Numbered from the stretch's first letter, positions 19,632 through 28,972 are shown. The stretch is DNA of 64,000 bases from Citrobacter amalonaticus (GCF_018323885.1 NZ_AP024585.1:4030001-4094000); one strand, 5' to 3'. Notes: generated by a model from the sequence alone, not told the origin. A program made the numbers and translations.

Positions 19632-20141
19632 TCAACTGGTTGAACCCAGCATGACCACAGGACGTTGATACTGAGCGCCACGGCAGATCTTCTCGATGAT
19701 GAAAAGCAGCATGATCGCCGAACCGATAGGGAGCGGAAGATAGTTTTCCCCGGCAGTCAAAATTGGGAATTCTGCCACGGGTTGTTGCCACAACTCATAA
19801 CAGAGCGTCGAACCGTACCAAAGAATAAAAATACTGATCGCCAGCAACATCAGATCGGCACCGATAAAACAGATCCGGCGCCCCATTTCACCAAGACGAT
19901 CGGTTACCATGCTGACCGCAATATGCGAACCCGCACGATAGCTGACCGCCGCACCAATAAAAGTGAACGTCACCATGCACAATATGGCGATCGGCTCGGG
20001 CCAGGACAGCGCGCTGTTCATCACGTAGCGCGCGAATATCCCCACGGGAATAACCGCCACCATCACCAATAAAGCCAGCCCGGCAATCCACATTGAAATT
20101 CGATACAGCACATCCATTACCGATGAATAACCTTCACCCAT
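19632..20141 (-). CDS. TRAP transporter small permease subunit (DctQ type)
   Basis: The 169-residue protein has four predicted membrane helices (about residues 10-32, 48-66, 86-106 and 126-146), the DctQ topology. The characteristic FARYVMNSALSWPEPIA segment lies between helices 1 and 2. The start is set at 20141 (MGEGYSSV) because GAGG lies eight bases before it. GTG at 20150 and ATG at 20147 in the same frame overlap that ribosome site and are less likely. It pairs with the large subunit at 18315-19601. Confidence 0.88.
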   Translation of the reverse strand: MGEGYSSVMDVLYRISMWIAGLALLVMVAVIPVGIFARYVMNSALSWPEPIAILCMVTFTFIGAAVSYRAGSHIAVSMVTDRLGEMGRRICFIGADLMLLAISIFILWYGSTLCYELWQQPVAEFPILTAGENYLPLPIGSAIMLLFIIEKICRGAQYQRPVVMLGSTS

Positions 20142-20202
20142 AATCATCACCTCGAACGAATAACCGATTCAGGCAGATGACCTCCGTCATCCGCCTGATG
20201 AA

Positions 20203-21180
20203 TTACTTCACATCCTGAATTCGCTTGATCAAATCCTGGTGGTCTTTACCGTATTGATCCCGGACGGGCTGTGTGGCTTTATAAAAATAATCCGTATCGA
20301 TGTCATGGAAATTCACCCCATTTGCTTTCATGGTTTCCAGTGATTTCGCATTATAGGCTTCCCAGAGTTGGCGTTGTTCTATTTGCGCTTCTTTTGCCAG
20401 TTTAATAATTAATTCCTGATCTTCTTTTTTCAGCTTGTCCCACTTGGCTTTTGAAAACAGGAACAGTTCAGGAATAATGAAATGCTTACTCCAGGTGTAA
20501 TTTTTGGCGACCGGCAGATAGTTATGCGCGACAAAGGTCGGCGGGTTATTTTCTGTGCCATCAATAACCCCGGTCTGCATCCCGCTGAACACCTCACTGG
20601 TTCCCATAGCGATCGCATTCGCGCCCATCGCTTTTAAGGTATCGAGCGAGACCGGGCTGGTCTGAACACGGATTTTCATCCCTTTCAGGTCTTCCGGTTT
20701 CACCACCGGAGCCTTGGTAATCAGGTTACGCGTTCCGGCATCCATCCAGCCGAGAAACACCAGTCGGGACTGGCTGTTGGCGGTCAGCCGGTCACCAATT
20801 TCCTGACCAATTGCCCCATCCAGAACCTTATGCAGGTGATCTTCATCGCGGAAGATATAGGGCAGCGTAAAGACGTTAATCTCAGGCAATATGGCAGCAA
20901 CCGGAGACATCGACACGCGAATAATATCAATCGCACCCAGTTGCGCCTGTTCAATCATCTGCTTTTCATCCCCCAGTACGCCGCCCGGGAAGGTTTTAAT
21001 ATCCAGACGTCCGTCGGTCGCAGCGCTGAGTTTTTCGCCCATATGCTTCACAGCAACTACGTTCGGATAATCCGCCGGATGGACATCTGCCGCACGCAGC
21101 GTTTGCGCAGACGCCGCCTGCGCTGCCAATACTAAAGCAGTCCCCACGCACAGGTTTAACAAGGTTTTGGTCAGTTTCAT
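20203..21180 (-). CDS. TRAP transporter periplasmic substrate-binding protein (DctP type)
   Basis: The 325-residue protein has a clear Sec signal peptide (MKLTKTLLNL..., cleavage likely after AASA near residue 25). The DctP fold is indicated by LGDEKQMIEQAQLGAIDI, the KGMKIRVQTSPV segment whose arginine normally binds the substrate carboxylate, and GVIDGTENNPPTF. This arginine implies an organic acid such as a uronate or other sugar acid, but the exact ligand cannot be read from sequence. TCTGGAGAT precedes the ATG. It is first in the operon, followed by the small and large permeases. Confidence 0.9.
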   Translation of the reverse strand: MKLTKTLLNLCVGTALVLAAQAASAQTLRAADVHPADYPNVVAVKHMGEKLSAATDGRLDIKTFPGGVLGDEKQMIEQAQLGAIDIIRVSMSPVAAILPEINVFTLPYIFRDEDHLHKVLDGAIGQEIGDRLTANSQSRLVFLGWMDAGTRNLITKAPVVKPEDLKGMKIRVQTSPVSLDTLKAMGANAIAMGTSEVFSGMQTGVIDGTENNPPTFVAHNYLPVAKNYTWSKHFIIPELFLFSKAKWDKLKKEDQELIIKLAKEAQIEQRQLWEAYNAKSLETMKANGVNFHDIDTDYFYKATQPVRDQYGKDHQDLIKRIQDVK

Positions 21181-21422
21181 TTTTCCATCTCCAGAGGTTT
21201 ATAATTTTCATTAATACAAACGACTTGCAGGATAGAGGGCCGCCTTAATTAAAAGGGACAGTAAGGAATGACATTGCCCAGGCAGACTCGTCGGTGTAAC
21301 AAAGTATTACGATGATTATGTTCATAAAATGACGATGGATGGAATTTTTTTTAGCACGCTGTTTCATTTTTGCAATGAAGGTCTTTTTCCTGGAAAAAAG
21401 ATGTCATGAAGCGGGCTTAAAT

Positions 21423-21436
21423 TGTGATCGACCACA
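21423..21436. promoter_or_regulatory. Palindrome upstream of the TRAP operon
   Basis: TGTGATCGACCACA is a palindrome except for one central base pair (TGTG-N-TCGA-N-CACA). It also contains a CRP half-site TGTGA. It lies about 240 bases before the TRAP binding-protein gene and after mgtA, so it may be the operator of a GntR-type regulator encoded elsewhere. Otherwise 21181-21496 holds no gene that I can see. Confidence 0.35.
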
Positions 21437-21496
21437 CCTCTTTGGTTTTTCAAAAAAAATAAAACACGACGAAGGGAAAGAATATATTCTTGCGCG

Positions 21497-21529
21497 ATAA
21501 AAAAGAGAATGGCTGCCGAAGCAGCCATT
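21497..21529 (-). terminator. Terminator of mgtA
   Basis: A perfect 9-bp stem (AATGGCTGC cgaa GCAGCCATT at 21508-21529) is followed on the minus strand by CTCTTTTTTATC, just past the mgtA stop codon. Confidence 0.9.
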
Positions 21530-21536
21530 ATTTTGT

Positions 21537-24245
21537 TTACTGCCAGCCGTAGCGGCGGCTATAGAAGCCTTTAACCCATTGCGTTAACGTCATATATCCC
21601 ACCAGAATCGCCACTAACCAGGGGAAATAACTCAGCGGTAACGCCTGCAATTGCAGATAACCTGCCAGCGGTGAGAACGGTAGCGCAATTCCCACAATCA
21701 TTACCACCAGCGTCATCAGCATCAGCGGCCAGGCAGCGCGACTCTGAATAAACGGCACGCGGCGCGTACGAATCATATGCACAATCAGCGTTTGCGACAG
21801 CAGCCCCACCACAAACCAGCCAGACTGGAACAGCGTTTGCGCTTCCGGCACATTGGCGTGGAATACCCACCACATCAGGCAGAATGTCAGAATGTCGAAG
21901 ATGGAGCTGATCGGGCCAAAAAAGAGCATAAAACGGCCCAGATCCGCCGGATTCCAGCGCTGCGGTTTCTGGATCTGCTCATCATCAACGTTATCAAACG
22001 GGATCGCCACCTGAGATACATCGTACAGCAGGTTCTGAATCAGCAAGTGCAGCGGCAACATGGGCAGGAACGGTAAAAAGGCGCTCGCCACCAGCACGCT
22101 AAAGACGTTACCAAAGTTAGAACTGGCGGTCATTTTGATATACTTCAGCATATTGGAGAACGTACGACGCCCTTCAATTACGCCTTCTTCCAGCACCATC
22201 AGGCTCTTTTCCAGCAGAATAATATCGGCCGCTTCACGGGCGATATCGACCGCGCCATCCACCGAAATGCCAATATCCGCCGCACGTAGCGCTGGCGCGT
22301 CGTTAATTCCATCGCCCATAAAGCCCACCACGTGCCCTTCACGTCTGAGGAGGCGGACGATCCGCTCTTTATGCATCGGCGTCAGGCGTGCGAACAGCGT
22401 TGTATGCTGAGCCAACGCGGCCAGCACGTCGTCGCTCATGTCTTCGATATCATTTCCGACAATCACCTCTCCGGCATCCAGACCTACCTCATGGCATACC
22501 TTCGCGGCGACCAGTTCGCTGTCGCCGGTCAGGATCTTCACGGTAATGCCACTGGCTTTCAGCGCTTTCAGCGCCGGTGCGGTCGTTTCCTTCGGCGGAT
22601 CGAGGAAGGCGATGTAACCTTCAAGGATCAGATCGGATTCATCAATACGCTGGTAATCCCCTTCCCGCGCTGGCAGGTATTTGGTCGCCACGGCGACCAC
22701 GCGCAGCCCCTGACGGTTCAGCGTATCAGTCACGCGCTTCACTCGACGCAGCATGTTGTCATCCAGCGGCACAATTTCGCCGTTATGACGTACTTGCGTA
22801 CAGACGCTGACGATCTCCTGCAACGCGCCTTTGCACACCAGTTGATGCACATCCGTCTCTTCTGCCACCACCACCGACATCCGGCGGCGCTCAAAATCAA
22901 ACGGAATCTCATCAATTTTCTGCCAGCGGGTAGACAACGTGCGCGCAGCGCCTTCATCCACACCTTCCAGCACGGCGGTATCCAGCAGATTTTTCAGTCC
23001 GGTCTGGTAATGGCTGTTCAGCCATGCCGCGTGCAGAACGCGTTCACTGGGCTTACCGGAGATATCCGTATGATTCTCCAGCACGATTTTATCCTGGGTC
23101 AGCGTGCCGGTTTTATCGGTGCACAGAACGTCCATCGCGCCGAAGTTCTGAATGGCATCCAGATGTTTGACGATCACTTTTTGCTTCGACAGTTTCACCG
23201 CGCCGCGTGCCAGCGTCGAAGTAACAATCATCGGCAGCATTTCCGGCGTCAGGCCTACGGCGACGGAGAGCGCAAACAGCGCCGCTTCCCACCAGTCACC
23301 TTTGGTATAACCGTTAATGAGCAGCACCACTGGCGCCATCACCAGCATAAAGCGAATCAACAGCATACTGACGCGACTGATCCCCTTCTGGAACGCGTTT
23401 TGCTCGCTTTCCTGTTCGCTGACGCGCCCCGCCAGTTGACCAAACCAGGTATGGGTGCCGGTGGCGATAACCATCGCCTGCGCCGTGCCGCTCACCACGT
23501 TAGTGCCCATAAAGCACAGGGTATCGCGCTCAAGCGGGTTGCTTTGGCTGGCGTCGCGGGTGTGCGCCACTTTCTCCACTGGCAGCGATTCGCCGGTTAA
23601 TGACGCCTGAGCAACAAACAGGTCTCGCGCCTGAATCACCCGCAGATCGGCCGGGATCATGTCCCCCGCCGACAGCTTGATGATGTCGCCGGGCACCAGT
23701 TGATCGCCAGGCAGCTCCACCCAGCCGTTTTCCCCTTTCTCATTGATGACCCGCAGCACCGTCGCGGTGTTGCTGACCATCGCTTTCAGCGCGTCTACCG
23801 CTTTGGTGGAGCGCGCTTCCTGGACAAAGTTAAGCAGCGTGGAAATCACCACCATCAGAGCGATCACCCCGGCGGCGAACAGATCTTCCGTGGCATACGA
23901 GATCGCGCCCAGAAGAGTCAGCAACATATTGAACGGGTTGCGATAACAGGTCCACAGATGCTTCCACCACGGTGACGGTTTCTGGGTCGGCAGAAGGTTT
24001 TCACCGTGTTGTTCGCGGGCGGCGTTCACCTCTGCCACATTGAGTCCTTCCGGATGCGCATGAAACGTTTTCCATAGCGTCTTTTCATCCATCACGGCCA
24101 CTTTCAGGCAGTGTTCACTCAGTGAAGAAGGTATCGGGGTGCTGGCAATCGACTGTGCATTAGGTAATGGATCGCGGTGCACCAGGCGATCGGGCAAATG
24201 GCGGCCAAGCCGGGCAAACAGCTGGCGAGTGATATTTTTAAACAT
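21537..24245 (-). CDS. mgtA: Mg2+-importing P-type ATPase MgtA
   Basis: MgtA imports Mg2+ across the inner membrane when external Mg2+ is low. The 902-residue protein has the P3B-ATPase layout: an N-terminal cytoplasmic tail, helices around residues 95-140, the TGES actuator motif (about 217-220), helices with VGLTPEMLPMI, and the phosphorylated aspartate in DKTGTLTQ (about 378). KGALQE is in the nucleotide domain, GDGINDAPALRAADIG forms the hinge, and six C-terminal helices follow. Sequence is close to E. coli MgtA along its whole length (898 aa). Expression control is in the long leader: PhoP box, MgtL peptide and Mg2+-responsive RNA. Confidence 0.97.
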   Translation of the reverse strand: MFKNITRQLFARLGRHLPDRLVHRDPLPNAQSIASTPIPSSLSEHCLKVAVMDEKTLWKTFHAHPEGLNVAEVNAAREQHGENLLPTQKPSPWWKHLWTCYRNPFNMLLTLLGAISYATEDLFAAGVIALMVVISTLLNFVQEARSTKAVDALKAMVSNTATVLRVINEKGENGWVELPGDQLVPGDIIKLSAGDMIPADLRVIQARDLFVAQASLTGESLPVEKVAHTRDASQSNPLERDTLCFMGTNVVSGTAQAMVIATGTHTWFGQLAGRVSEQESEQNAFQKGISRVSMLLIRFMLVMAPVVLLINGYTKGDWWEAALFALSVAVGLTPEMLPMIVTSTLARGAVKLSKQKVIVKHLDAIQNFGAMDVLCTDKTGTLTQDKIVLENHTDISGKPSERVLHAAWLNSHYQTGLKNLLDTAVLEGVDEGAARTLSTRWQKIDEIPFDFERRRMSVVVAEETDVHQLVCKGALQEIVSVCTQVRHNGEIVPLDDNMLRRVKRVTDTLNRQGLRVVAVATKYLPAREGDYQRIDESDLILEGYIAFLDPPKETTAPALKALKASGITVKILTGDSELVAAKVCHEVGLDAGEVIVGNDIEDMSDDVLAALAQHTTLFARLTPMHKERIVRLLRREGHVVGFMGDGINDAPALRAADIGISVDGAVDIAREAADIILLEKSLMVLEEGVIEGRRTFSNMLKYIKMTASSNFGNVFSVLVASAFLPFLPMLPLHLLIQNLLYDVSQVAIPFDNVDDEQIQKPQRWNPADLGRFMLFFGPISSIFDILTFCLMWWVFHANVPEAQTLFQSGWFVVGLLSQTLIVHMIRTRRVPFIQSRAAWPLMLMTLVVMIVGIALPFSPLAGYLQLQALPLSYFPWLVAILVGYMTLTQWVKGFYSRRYGWQ

Positions 24246-24514
24246 AGGAAGCCCCTCCGCGCCAATAAGACAGGCGCAGAAATATCCTTCAGGCGTGGCA
24301 AAACCTTACCTGACAGGTAACATCATTTTTAAACAGGGACGTTAATGCGTCACTGTCTTACATCACCGGTAAGACAGCGAAAGGCAGGCTTACCGGAAAG
24401 CGCGTGTTCTCCAGGTCGGGAGAGGGGTGGGATCGGGATCCATAAAGCCTCCGGTAATTGAATGAGTTAGCTCACAGATAATAAGTTGTAGATCATAATA
24501 TTTGTGGCATTTAT
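24246..24514 (-). promoter_or_regulatory. mgtA Mg2+-sensing leader RNA
   Basis: The TATTAT -10 box at 24526-24521 places transcription start near 24514, giving a leader of about 269 bases before the mgtA ATG, close to the 264 nt known in Salmonella. It contains the mgtL reading frame and GC-rich segments that can form alternative stems. In relatives the leader stops transcription at high Mg2+ or proline. Exact folding here was not computed. Confidence 0.85.
24390..24443 (-). CDS. mgtL: mgtA leader peptide MgtL
   Basis: A 17-codon frame begins at ATG 24443 with CCGGAGG just upstream. It encodes MDPDPTPLPTWRTRAFR. The acidic and proline-rich front half (xDPDPTPLP) is what destabilises ribosomes at low Mg2+ and makes the leader proline-sensitive in E. 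coli and Salmonella. It is fully kept here. The back half differs: E. coli has RRRLKLFR, here TWRTRAFR. Position in the mgtA leader and the motif make the call firm, though the peptide is too short for other tests. Confidence 0.9.
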   Translation of the reverse strand: MDPDPTPLPTWRTRAFR

Positions 24515-24520
24515 GGCGTT

Positions 24521-24555
24521 ATAATAACCCCCGGCAATTAAACAAAACATATACA
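24521..24555 (-). promoter_or_regulatory. PhoP box and -10 of the mgtA promoter
   Basis: On the plus strand TAAACA-N5-TATACA (24539-24555) is the complement of the PhoP direct repeat TGTTTA-N5-TGTTTA with one mismatch. A TATTAT -10 box (24526-24521) follows 12 bases downstream, the classic spacing at PhoP-activated promoters. Confidence 0.85.
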
Positions 24556-24711
24556 CAAAAACATTCAGTTCGCATCCCGGCAGAAAATGAACGACGCCAA
24601 CGCAAAAGCAGCGTGAAGGATGACGTGTATAAACCAGACTTTGCCCATTGTGGTTTCTATAAGTAAAGTTACCCTCTTATCATCTTTTGTTGCGTACCAC
24701 GGGAAAACAGG

Positions 24712-25659
24712 ATGCAAAATCGGCTGACTATCAAAGACATCGCCCGCTTAAGCGGCGTGGGGAAATCCACCGTTTCCCGTGTGCTGAACAACGAAAGCGG
24801 CGTCAGTGAACGGACTCGCGAGCGTGTCGAAGCCGTGATGAATCAGCACGGATTTTCTCCTTCCCGTTCAGCCCGCGCCATGCGGGGCCAGAGCGATAAA
24901 GTCGTCGCCATCATTGTGACCCGTCTCGACTCCCTGTCGGAAAACCTTGCCGTACAGACGATGCTGCCGGTGTTTTATGAGCAGGGTTACGATCCGATCA
25001 TGATGGAAAGTCAGTTTTCCCCGGAAAAAGTGGAAGAACACTTAGGTATGCTGAAACGCCGCAATATCGACGGCGTGGTGCTGTTCGGTTTTACCGGCAT
25101 CACGGACACGATGATCGCCCCGTGGCAGGCATCGCTGGTGCTGCTGGCTCGTGATGCGAAAGGCTTTGCCTCCGTCTGCTACGACGACGACGGGGCGATT
25201 AAAATCCTGATGCAACGCCTGTACGATCAGGGGCATCGCCACATCAGCTTTCTCGGTGTGCCGCACAGCGACGTCACCACCGGGAAGCGCCGCCATGACG
25301 CCTATCTCGCGTTTTGCAAACAACATAAGTTACATCCCGTCGCGGCCCTGCCGGGTCTGGCGATGAAGCAAGGCTATGAGCATGCCGCGAGCGTCATTAC
25401 ACCAGACACTACCGCGCTGGTCTGTGCCACGGATACTCTCGCGCTCGGTGCCAGTAAGTATTTGCAAGAACAGCGGGTCGATAATCTGCAACTGGCGAGC
25501 GTCGGTAATACGCCGCTGATGAAATTCCTGCATCCGGAGATCGTCACGGTCGATCCCGGTTATGCCGAAGCCGGACGCCAGGCGGCTTCCCAGTTGATCG
25601 AGCAGATCAACGGACGCAGCGAGCTGCGCCAGATCGTCATTCCTTCCACCCTTTCCTGA
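24712..25659 (+). CDS. treR: Trehalose operon repressor TreR
   Basis: TreR is a LacI-family repressor of treBC; trehalose-6-phosphate is the inducer and trehalose counteracts it. The 315-residue protein starts with a LacI-type HTH (LTIKDIARLSGVGKSTVSRV, residues 4-23, with hinge helix to about 60). A periplasmic-binding-protein-like effector domain follows. Length matches E. coli TreR. It is separately transcribed just upstream of treB, with its operator in the gap between them. The upstream region 24556-24711 also carries the divergent mgtA promoter. Confidence 0.95.
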   Translation: MQNRLTIKDIARLSGVGKSTVSRVLNNESGVSERTRERVEAVMNQHGFSPSRSARAMRGQSDKVVAIIVTRLDSLSENLAVQTMLPVFYEQGYDPIMMESQFSPEKVEEHLGMLKRRNIDGVVLFGFTGITDTMIAPWQASLVLLARDAKGFASVCYDDDGAIKILMQRLYDQGHRHISFLGVPHSDVTTGKRRHDAYLAFCKQHKLHPVAALPGLAMKQGYEHAASVITPDTTALVCATDTLALGASKYLQEQRVDNLQLASVGNTPLMKFLHPEIVTVDPGYAEAGRQAASQLIEQINGRSELRQIVIPSTLS

Positions 25660-25690
25660 AGCATTGCTGATCGCTTTCTGAACGATAATT

Positions 25691-25722
25691 TGTGATCTTC
25701 GCTGCGTTTCGGGAACGTTCCC
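25691..25722 (+). promoter_or_regulatory. treB operator (TreR) with adjacent CRP-like half-site
   Basis: GGGAACGTTCCC at 25711-25722 is a perfect 12-bp palindrome, the TreR-type operator with the LacI-family central CG. TGTGA at 25691-25695 is a CRP half-site immediately upstream. The layout matches that of the E. coli treB promoter. Confidence 0.8.
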
Positions 25723-25800
25723 ATTTTTAATTTTTTATCCCGGATATACTCTGTGGCCATCGCATAACCCCCTTTTTCACTGTCATCGCCACGAGGCTTC

Positions 25801-27222
25801 ATGATGAGCAAAGTTAAACAAGCGGATATTGACCGGCTGATAGAGCTGGTAGGCGGGCGAGAGAATATCGCCACCGTGAGTCACTGTATTACGCGCCTGC
25901 GCTTTGTGCTGAATCAGCCAGCAAACGCCAGACCGAAAGAAATTGAAGCCTTACCGATGGTCAAAGGCTGCTTTACCAACGCCGGTCAGTTCCAGGTGGT
26001 GATTGGCACCGAGGTTGGCGATTATTACAAGGCGCTGCTGGCCACCACCGGGCAGTCGCACGCCGATAAAGAGCAGGCGAAAAAAGCGGCTCGTCAGAAC
26101 ATGAAATGGCATGAACAACTCATCTCCCATTTCGCTGAAATCTTCTTCCCGCTACTGCCGGCGCTGATTAGCGGAGGCTTGATCTTAGGTTTCCGCAACG
26201 TCATTGGCGACCTGCCAATGAGCAACGGCCAGACGCTGGCGCAGATGTATCCGGCGCTGAAAACGATTTATGACTTCCTGTGGCTGATTGGCGAAGCCAT
26301 CTTTTTCTATCTGCCAGTGGGCATCTGCTGGTCGGCGGTGAAAAAAATGGGCGGTACGCCGATCCTTGGCATCGTGCTTGGCGTTACGCTGGTATCGCCA
26401 CAGTTGATGAACGCGTATCTGCTGGGGCAACAGGTACCGGAAGTATGGAACTTCGGGCTGTTCACCATCGCGAAAGTAGGCTATCAGGCGCAGGTCATTC
26501 CGGCGCTGCTGGCTGGCCTGGCGCTGGGCGTGATTGAAACGCGCCTGAAACGCATCGTGCCGGATTATCTGTATCTCGTGGTGGTGCCGGTGTGTTCATT
26601 GATCCTCGCGGTCTTCCTCGCTCATGCGCTGATCGGTCCGTTTGGCCGCTTGATTGGCGACGGTGTGGCCTTTGCGGTTCGCCATCTGATGACCGGCAGC
26701 TTCGCGCCGATTGGTGCCGCGCTGTTTGGCTTCCTGTACGCCCCACTGGTGATTACCGGCGTGCACCAGACCACGCTCGCCATCGACATGCAGATGATCC
26801 AGAGCATGGGAGGAACGCCGGTATGGCCGCTGATTGCCCTTTCCAACATCGCGCAGGCGTCTGCGGTGGTCGGCATTATTATCGCCAGCCGTAAACAGAA
26901 CGAACGCGAGATCTCCGTTCCTGCCGCGATCTCCGCTTATCTCGGGGTCACTGAACCAGCAATGTACGGTATCAACCTGAAATACCGCTTCCCGATGCTC
27001 TGCGCAATGATCGGCTCCGGTCTCGCCGGTCTGCTCTGCGGCCTGTTCGGGGTGATGGCGAACGGTATCGGCGTTGGCGGCCTGCCGGGCATCCTTTCTA
27101 TCCAACCGACTTACTGGCAGGTCTACGCCGTCGCGATAGCCATCGCCATTGTCATCCCGATCGTGCTGACTTCTATGGTTTACCAGCGCAAATACCGTCA
27201 GGGCACGTTACAAATTGTCTGA
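25801..27222 (+). CDS. treB: PTS trehalose-specific EIIBC component TreB
   Basis: TreB imports trehalose and phosphorylates it to trehalose-6-phosphate, taking phosphate from EIIA-Glc because no EIIA domain is attached. The 473-residue protein has an N-terminal EIIB domain with the phospho-cysteine in SHCITRLRF (Cys about 29), a linker, then a roughly ten-helix EIIC domain with GVHQTTLAIDMQ and GVTEPAMYGINL signatures. Two adjacent ATGs (25801 and 25804) are possible starts. It is followed by treC after a 47-base gap that contains a GC-rich stem-loop. Confidence 0.96.
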   Translation: MMSKVKQADIDRLIELVGGRENIATVSHCITRLRFVLNQPANARPKEIEALPMVKGCFTNAGQFQVVIGTEVGDYYKALLATTGQSHADKEQAKKAARQNMKWHEQLISHFAEIFFPLLPALISGGLILGFRNVIGDLPMSNGQTLAQMYPALKTIYDFLWLIGEAIFFYLPVGICWSAVKKMGGTPILGIVLGVTLVSPQLMNAYLLGQQVPEVWNFGLFTIAKVGYQAQVIPALLAGLALGVIETRLKRIVPDYLYLVVVPVCSLILAVFLAHALIGPFGRLIGDGVAFAVRHLMTGSFAPIGAALFGFLYAPLVITGVHQTTLAIDMQMIQSMGGTPVWPLIALSNIAQASAVVGIIIASRKQNEREISVPAAISAYLGVTEPAMYGINLKYRFPMLCAMIGSGLAGLLCGLFGVMANGIGVGGLPGILSIQPTYWQVYAVAIAIAIVIPIVLTSMVYQRKYRQGTLQIV

Positions 27223-27230
27223 TTTTATTC

Positions 27231-27248
27231 GGGGCGCACTTGCGCCCC
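27231..27248 (+). other. Intercistronic stem-loop between treB and treC
   Basis: GGGGCGC actt GCGCCCC is a perfect 7-bp stem without a T-tract. It probably protects the treB message or tunes treC expression rather than ending transcription. Confidence 0.6.
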
Positions 27249-27269
27249 TCGCATAACCAGGAATTGACT

Positions 27270-28928
27270 ATGAATACTCTTCCCCACTGGTGGCAAAACG
27301 GCGTCATCTACCAGATCTATCCCAAAAGCTTTCAGGATACGACCGGCAGCGGCACCGGCGATTTACGCGGCGTGACTCAGCGCCTCGATTACCTGCATAA
27401 ACTGGGCGTAGATGCCCTCTGGCTGACCCCGTTCTATATCTCACCGCAAGTGGATAATGGCTACGATGTCGCTAACTACACCGCTATCGATCCCGCTTAC
27501 GGTACGCTGGATGACTTCGATGAACTGGTCGCCCAGGCAAAAGCACGCGGCATCCGCATTATTCTCGACATGGTGTTTAACCACACCTCCACGCAGCACG
27601 CCTGGTTTCGTGAAGCGCTCGACAAAGACAGCCCGTATCGCGAGTTTTACATCTGGCGCGACGGCACGCCTGATGCGCTGCCCAATAACTGGCACTCCAA
27701 GTTTGGCGGCAACGCCTGGCAATGGCATGCCCAGAGCGAACAGTATTATCTGCACCTCTTCGCCCCGGAACAGGCGGACCTGAACTGGGAAAACCCTGCC
27801 GTCCGCGCCGAGCTGAAAAAAGTCTGCGAATTCTGGGCCGATCGCGGCGTGGATGGCCTGCGCCTGGACGTCGTCAACCTGATCTCCAAAGATCAGCGCT
27901 TCCCCAATGACCTGGACGGCGACGGTCGCCGTTTTTATACCGATGGGCCGCGAGCGCATGAATTTTTGCATGAGATGAACCGCGACGTCTTTACGCCGCG
28001 CAAGTTGATGACGGTCGGTGAAATGTCCTCCACCACGCTGGAACATTGCCAGCGCTACGCCGCGCTGGACGGTAGCGAACTGTCGATGACCTTCAATTTT
28101 CATCACCTGAAGGTCGATTATCCCAATGGAGAGAAATGGACGCTGGCGAAGCCCGATTTTGTCGCACTGAAGACCCTGTTCCGCCACTGGCAGCAAGGAA
28201 TGCACAACGTCGCGTGGAATGCGCTGTTCTGGTGTAACCACGATCAGCCGCGCATTGTGTCGCGCTTTGGTGACGAAGGCGAATATCGGGTGCCGGCCGC
28301 GAAAATGCTGGCGATGGTGCTGCACGGTATGCAGGGCACACCGTACATCTATCAAGGGGAAGAGATCGGCATGACCAATCCTCACTTCACCCGGATCACC
28401 GACTACCGCGATGTGGAAAGCCATAACATGTTTGCCGGGCTGCGGGCGGAGGGTCGCGATGCCAATGAACTGCTGGCAATCCTGGCCAGTAAATCCCGTG
28501 ACAACAGCCGTACGCCAATGCAGTGGAATAACCGCAAGAACGCGGGTTTCAGCCAGGGTGAACCGTGGATCTCCCTGTGCGATAACTACGCGGACATCAA
28601 CGTGGAGAACGCGCTCGGCGATAATTCGTCGGTGTTTTATACCTATCAACGGCTGATTGCGCTGCGTAAATCCGAACCTGTGTTGACCTGGGGTGACTAT
28701 CAGGATCTGTTACCAGACAGCCCACACGTATGGTGTTATCAGCGCGAGTGGCAAGGACAGCGGCTGCTGGTCATTGCCAATCTGAGCGGTGAATGTCAGG
28801 CCTGGTTCCCGGAATCGTACCGGGGTAACTGGCAGGTGTTGATGCACAACTATGATGAAGTTTCACCACTGCCAATGGCGATGACGCTGCGTCCTTTCGA
28901 AGCGATCTGGTGGTTGCAGAAGTCATAA
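27270..28928 (+). CDS. treC: Trehalose-6-phosphate hydrolase TreC
   Basis: It splits trehalose-6-phosphate into glucose and glucose-6-phosphate in the cytoplasm. The 552-residue GH13 enzyme shows all family regions: DMVFNHTS (region I), GLRLDVVN with the nucleophile Asp about 200 (region II), the acid/base Glu in VGEMSSTT (region III) and NHDQPR (region IV). The start at 27270 (MNTLPHWW) follows CAGGAATTG; an earlier frame opening would extend ten codons without conservation. It is the second gene of treBC, and a strong hairpin follows the stop. Confidence 0.96.
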   Translation: MNTLPHWWQNGVIYQIYPKSFQDTTGSGTGDLRGVTQRLDYLHKLGVDALWLTPFYISPQVDNGYDVANYTAIDPAYGTLDDFDELVAQAKARGIRIILDMVFNHTSTQHAWFREALDKDSPYREFYIWRDGTPDALPNNWHSKFGGNAWQWHAQSEQYYLHLFAPEQADLNWENPAVRAELKKVCEFWADRGVDGLRLDVVNLISKDQRFPNDLDGDGRRFYTDGPRAHEFLHEMNRDVFTPRKLMTVGEMSSTTLEHCQRYAALDGSELSMTFNFHHLKVDYPNGEKWTLAKPDFVALKTLFRHWQQGMHNVAWNALFWCNHDQPRIVSRFGDEGEYRVPAAKMLAMVLHGMQGTPYIYQGEEIGMTNPHFTRITDYRDVESHNMFAGLRAEGRDANELLAILASKSRDNSRTPMQWNNRKNAGFSQGEPWISLCDNYADINVENALGDNSSVFYTYQRLIALRKSEPVLTWGDYQDLLPDSPHVWCYQREWQGQRLLVIANLSGECQAWFPESYRGNWQVLMHNYDEVSPLPMAMTLRPFEAIWWLQKS

Positions 28929-28938
28929 ACTGAACACA

Positions 28939-28972
28939 TTTTGCCCGGCAAACTCTCGATGCCGGGCAAAAA
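28939..28972 (+). terminator. Terminator after treC
   Basis: TTTTGCCCGGCA and TGCCGGGCAAAA form a 12-bp stem around a 10-base loop, 10 bases after the stop codon. The A/T ends supply the U-tract in either direction. Confidence 0.8.

Noticed and set aside
22332..23600. 422-codon open frame on the plus strand
   Set aside because: It is antisense to mgtA, whose P-type ATPase motifs span the region.
27441..28649. 402-codon open frame on the minus strand
   Set aside because: It is the complement of treC, which has all GH13 catalytic regions.
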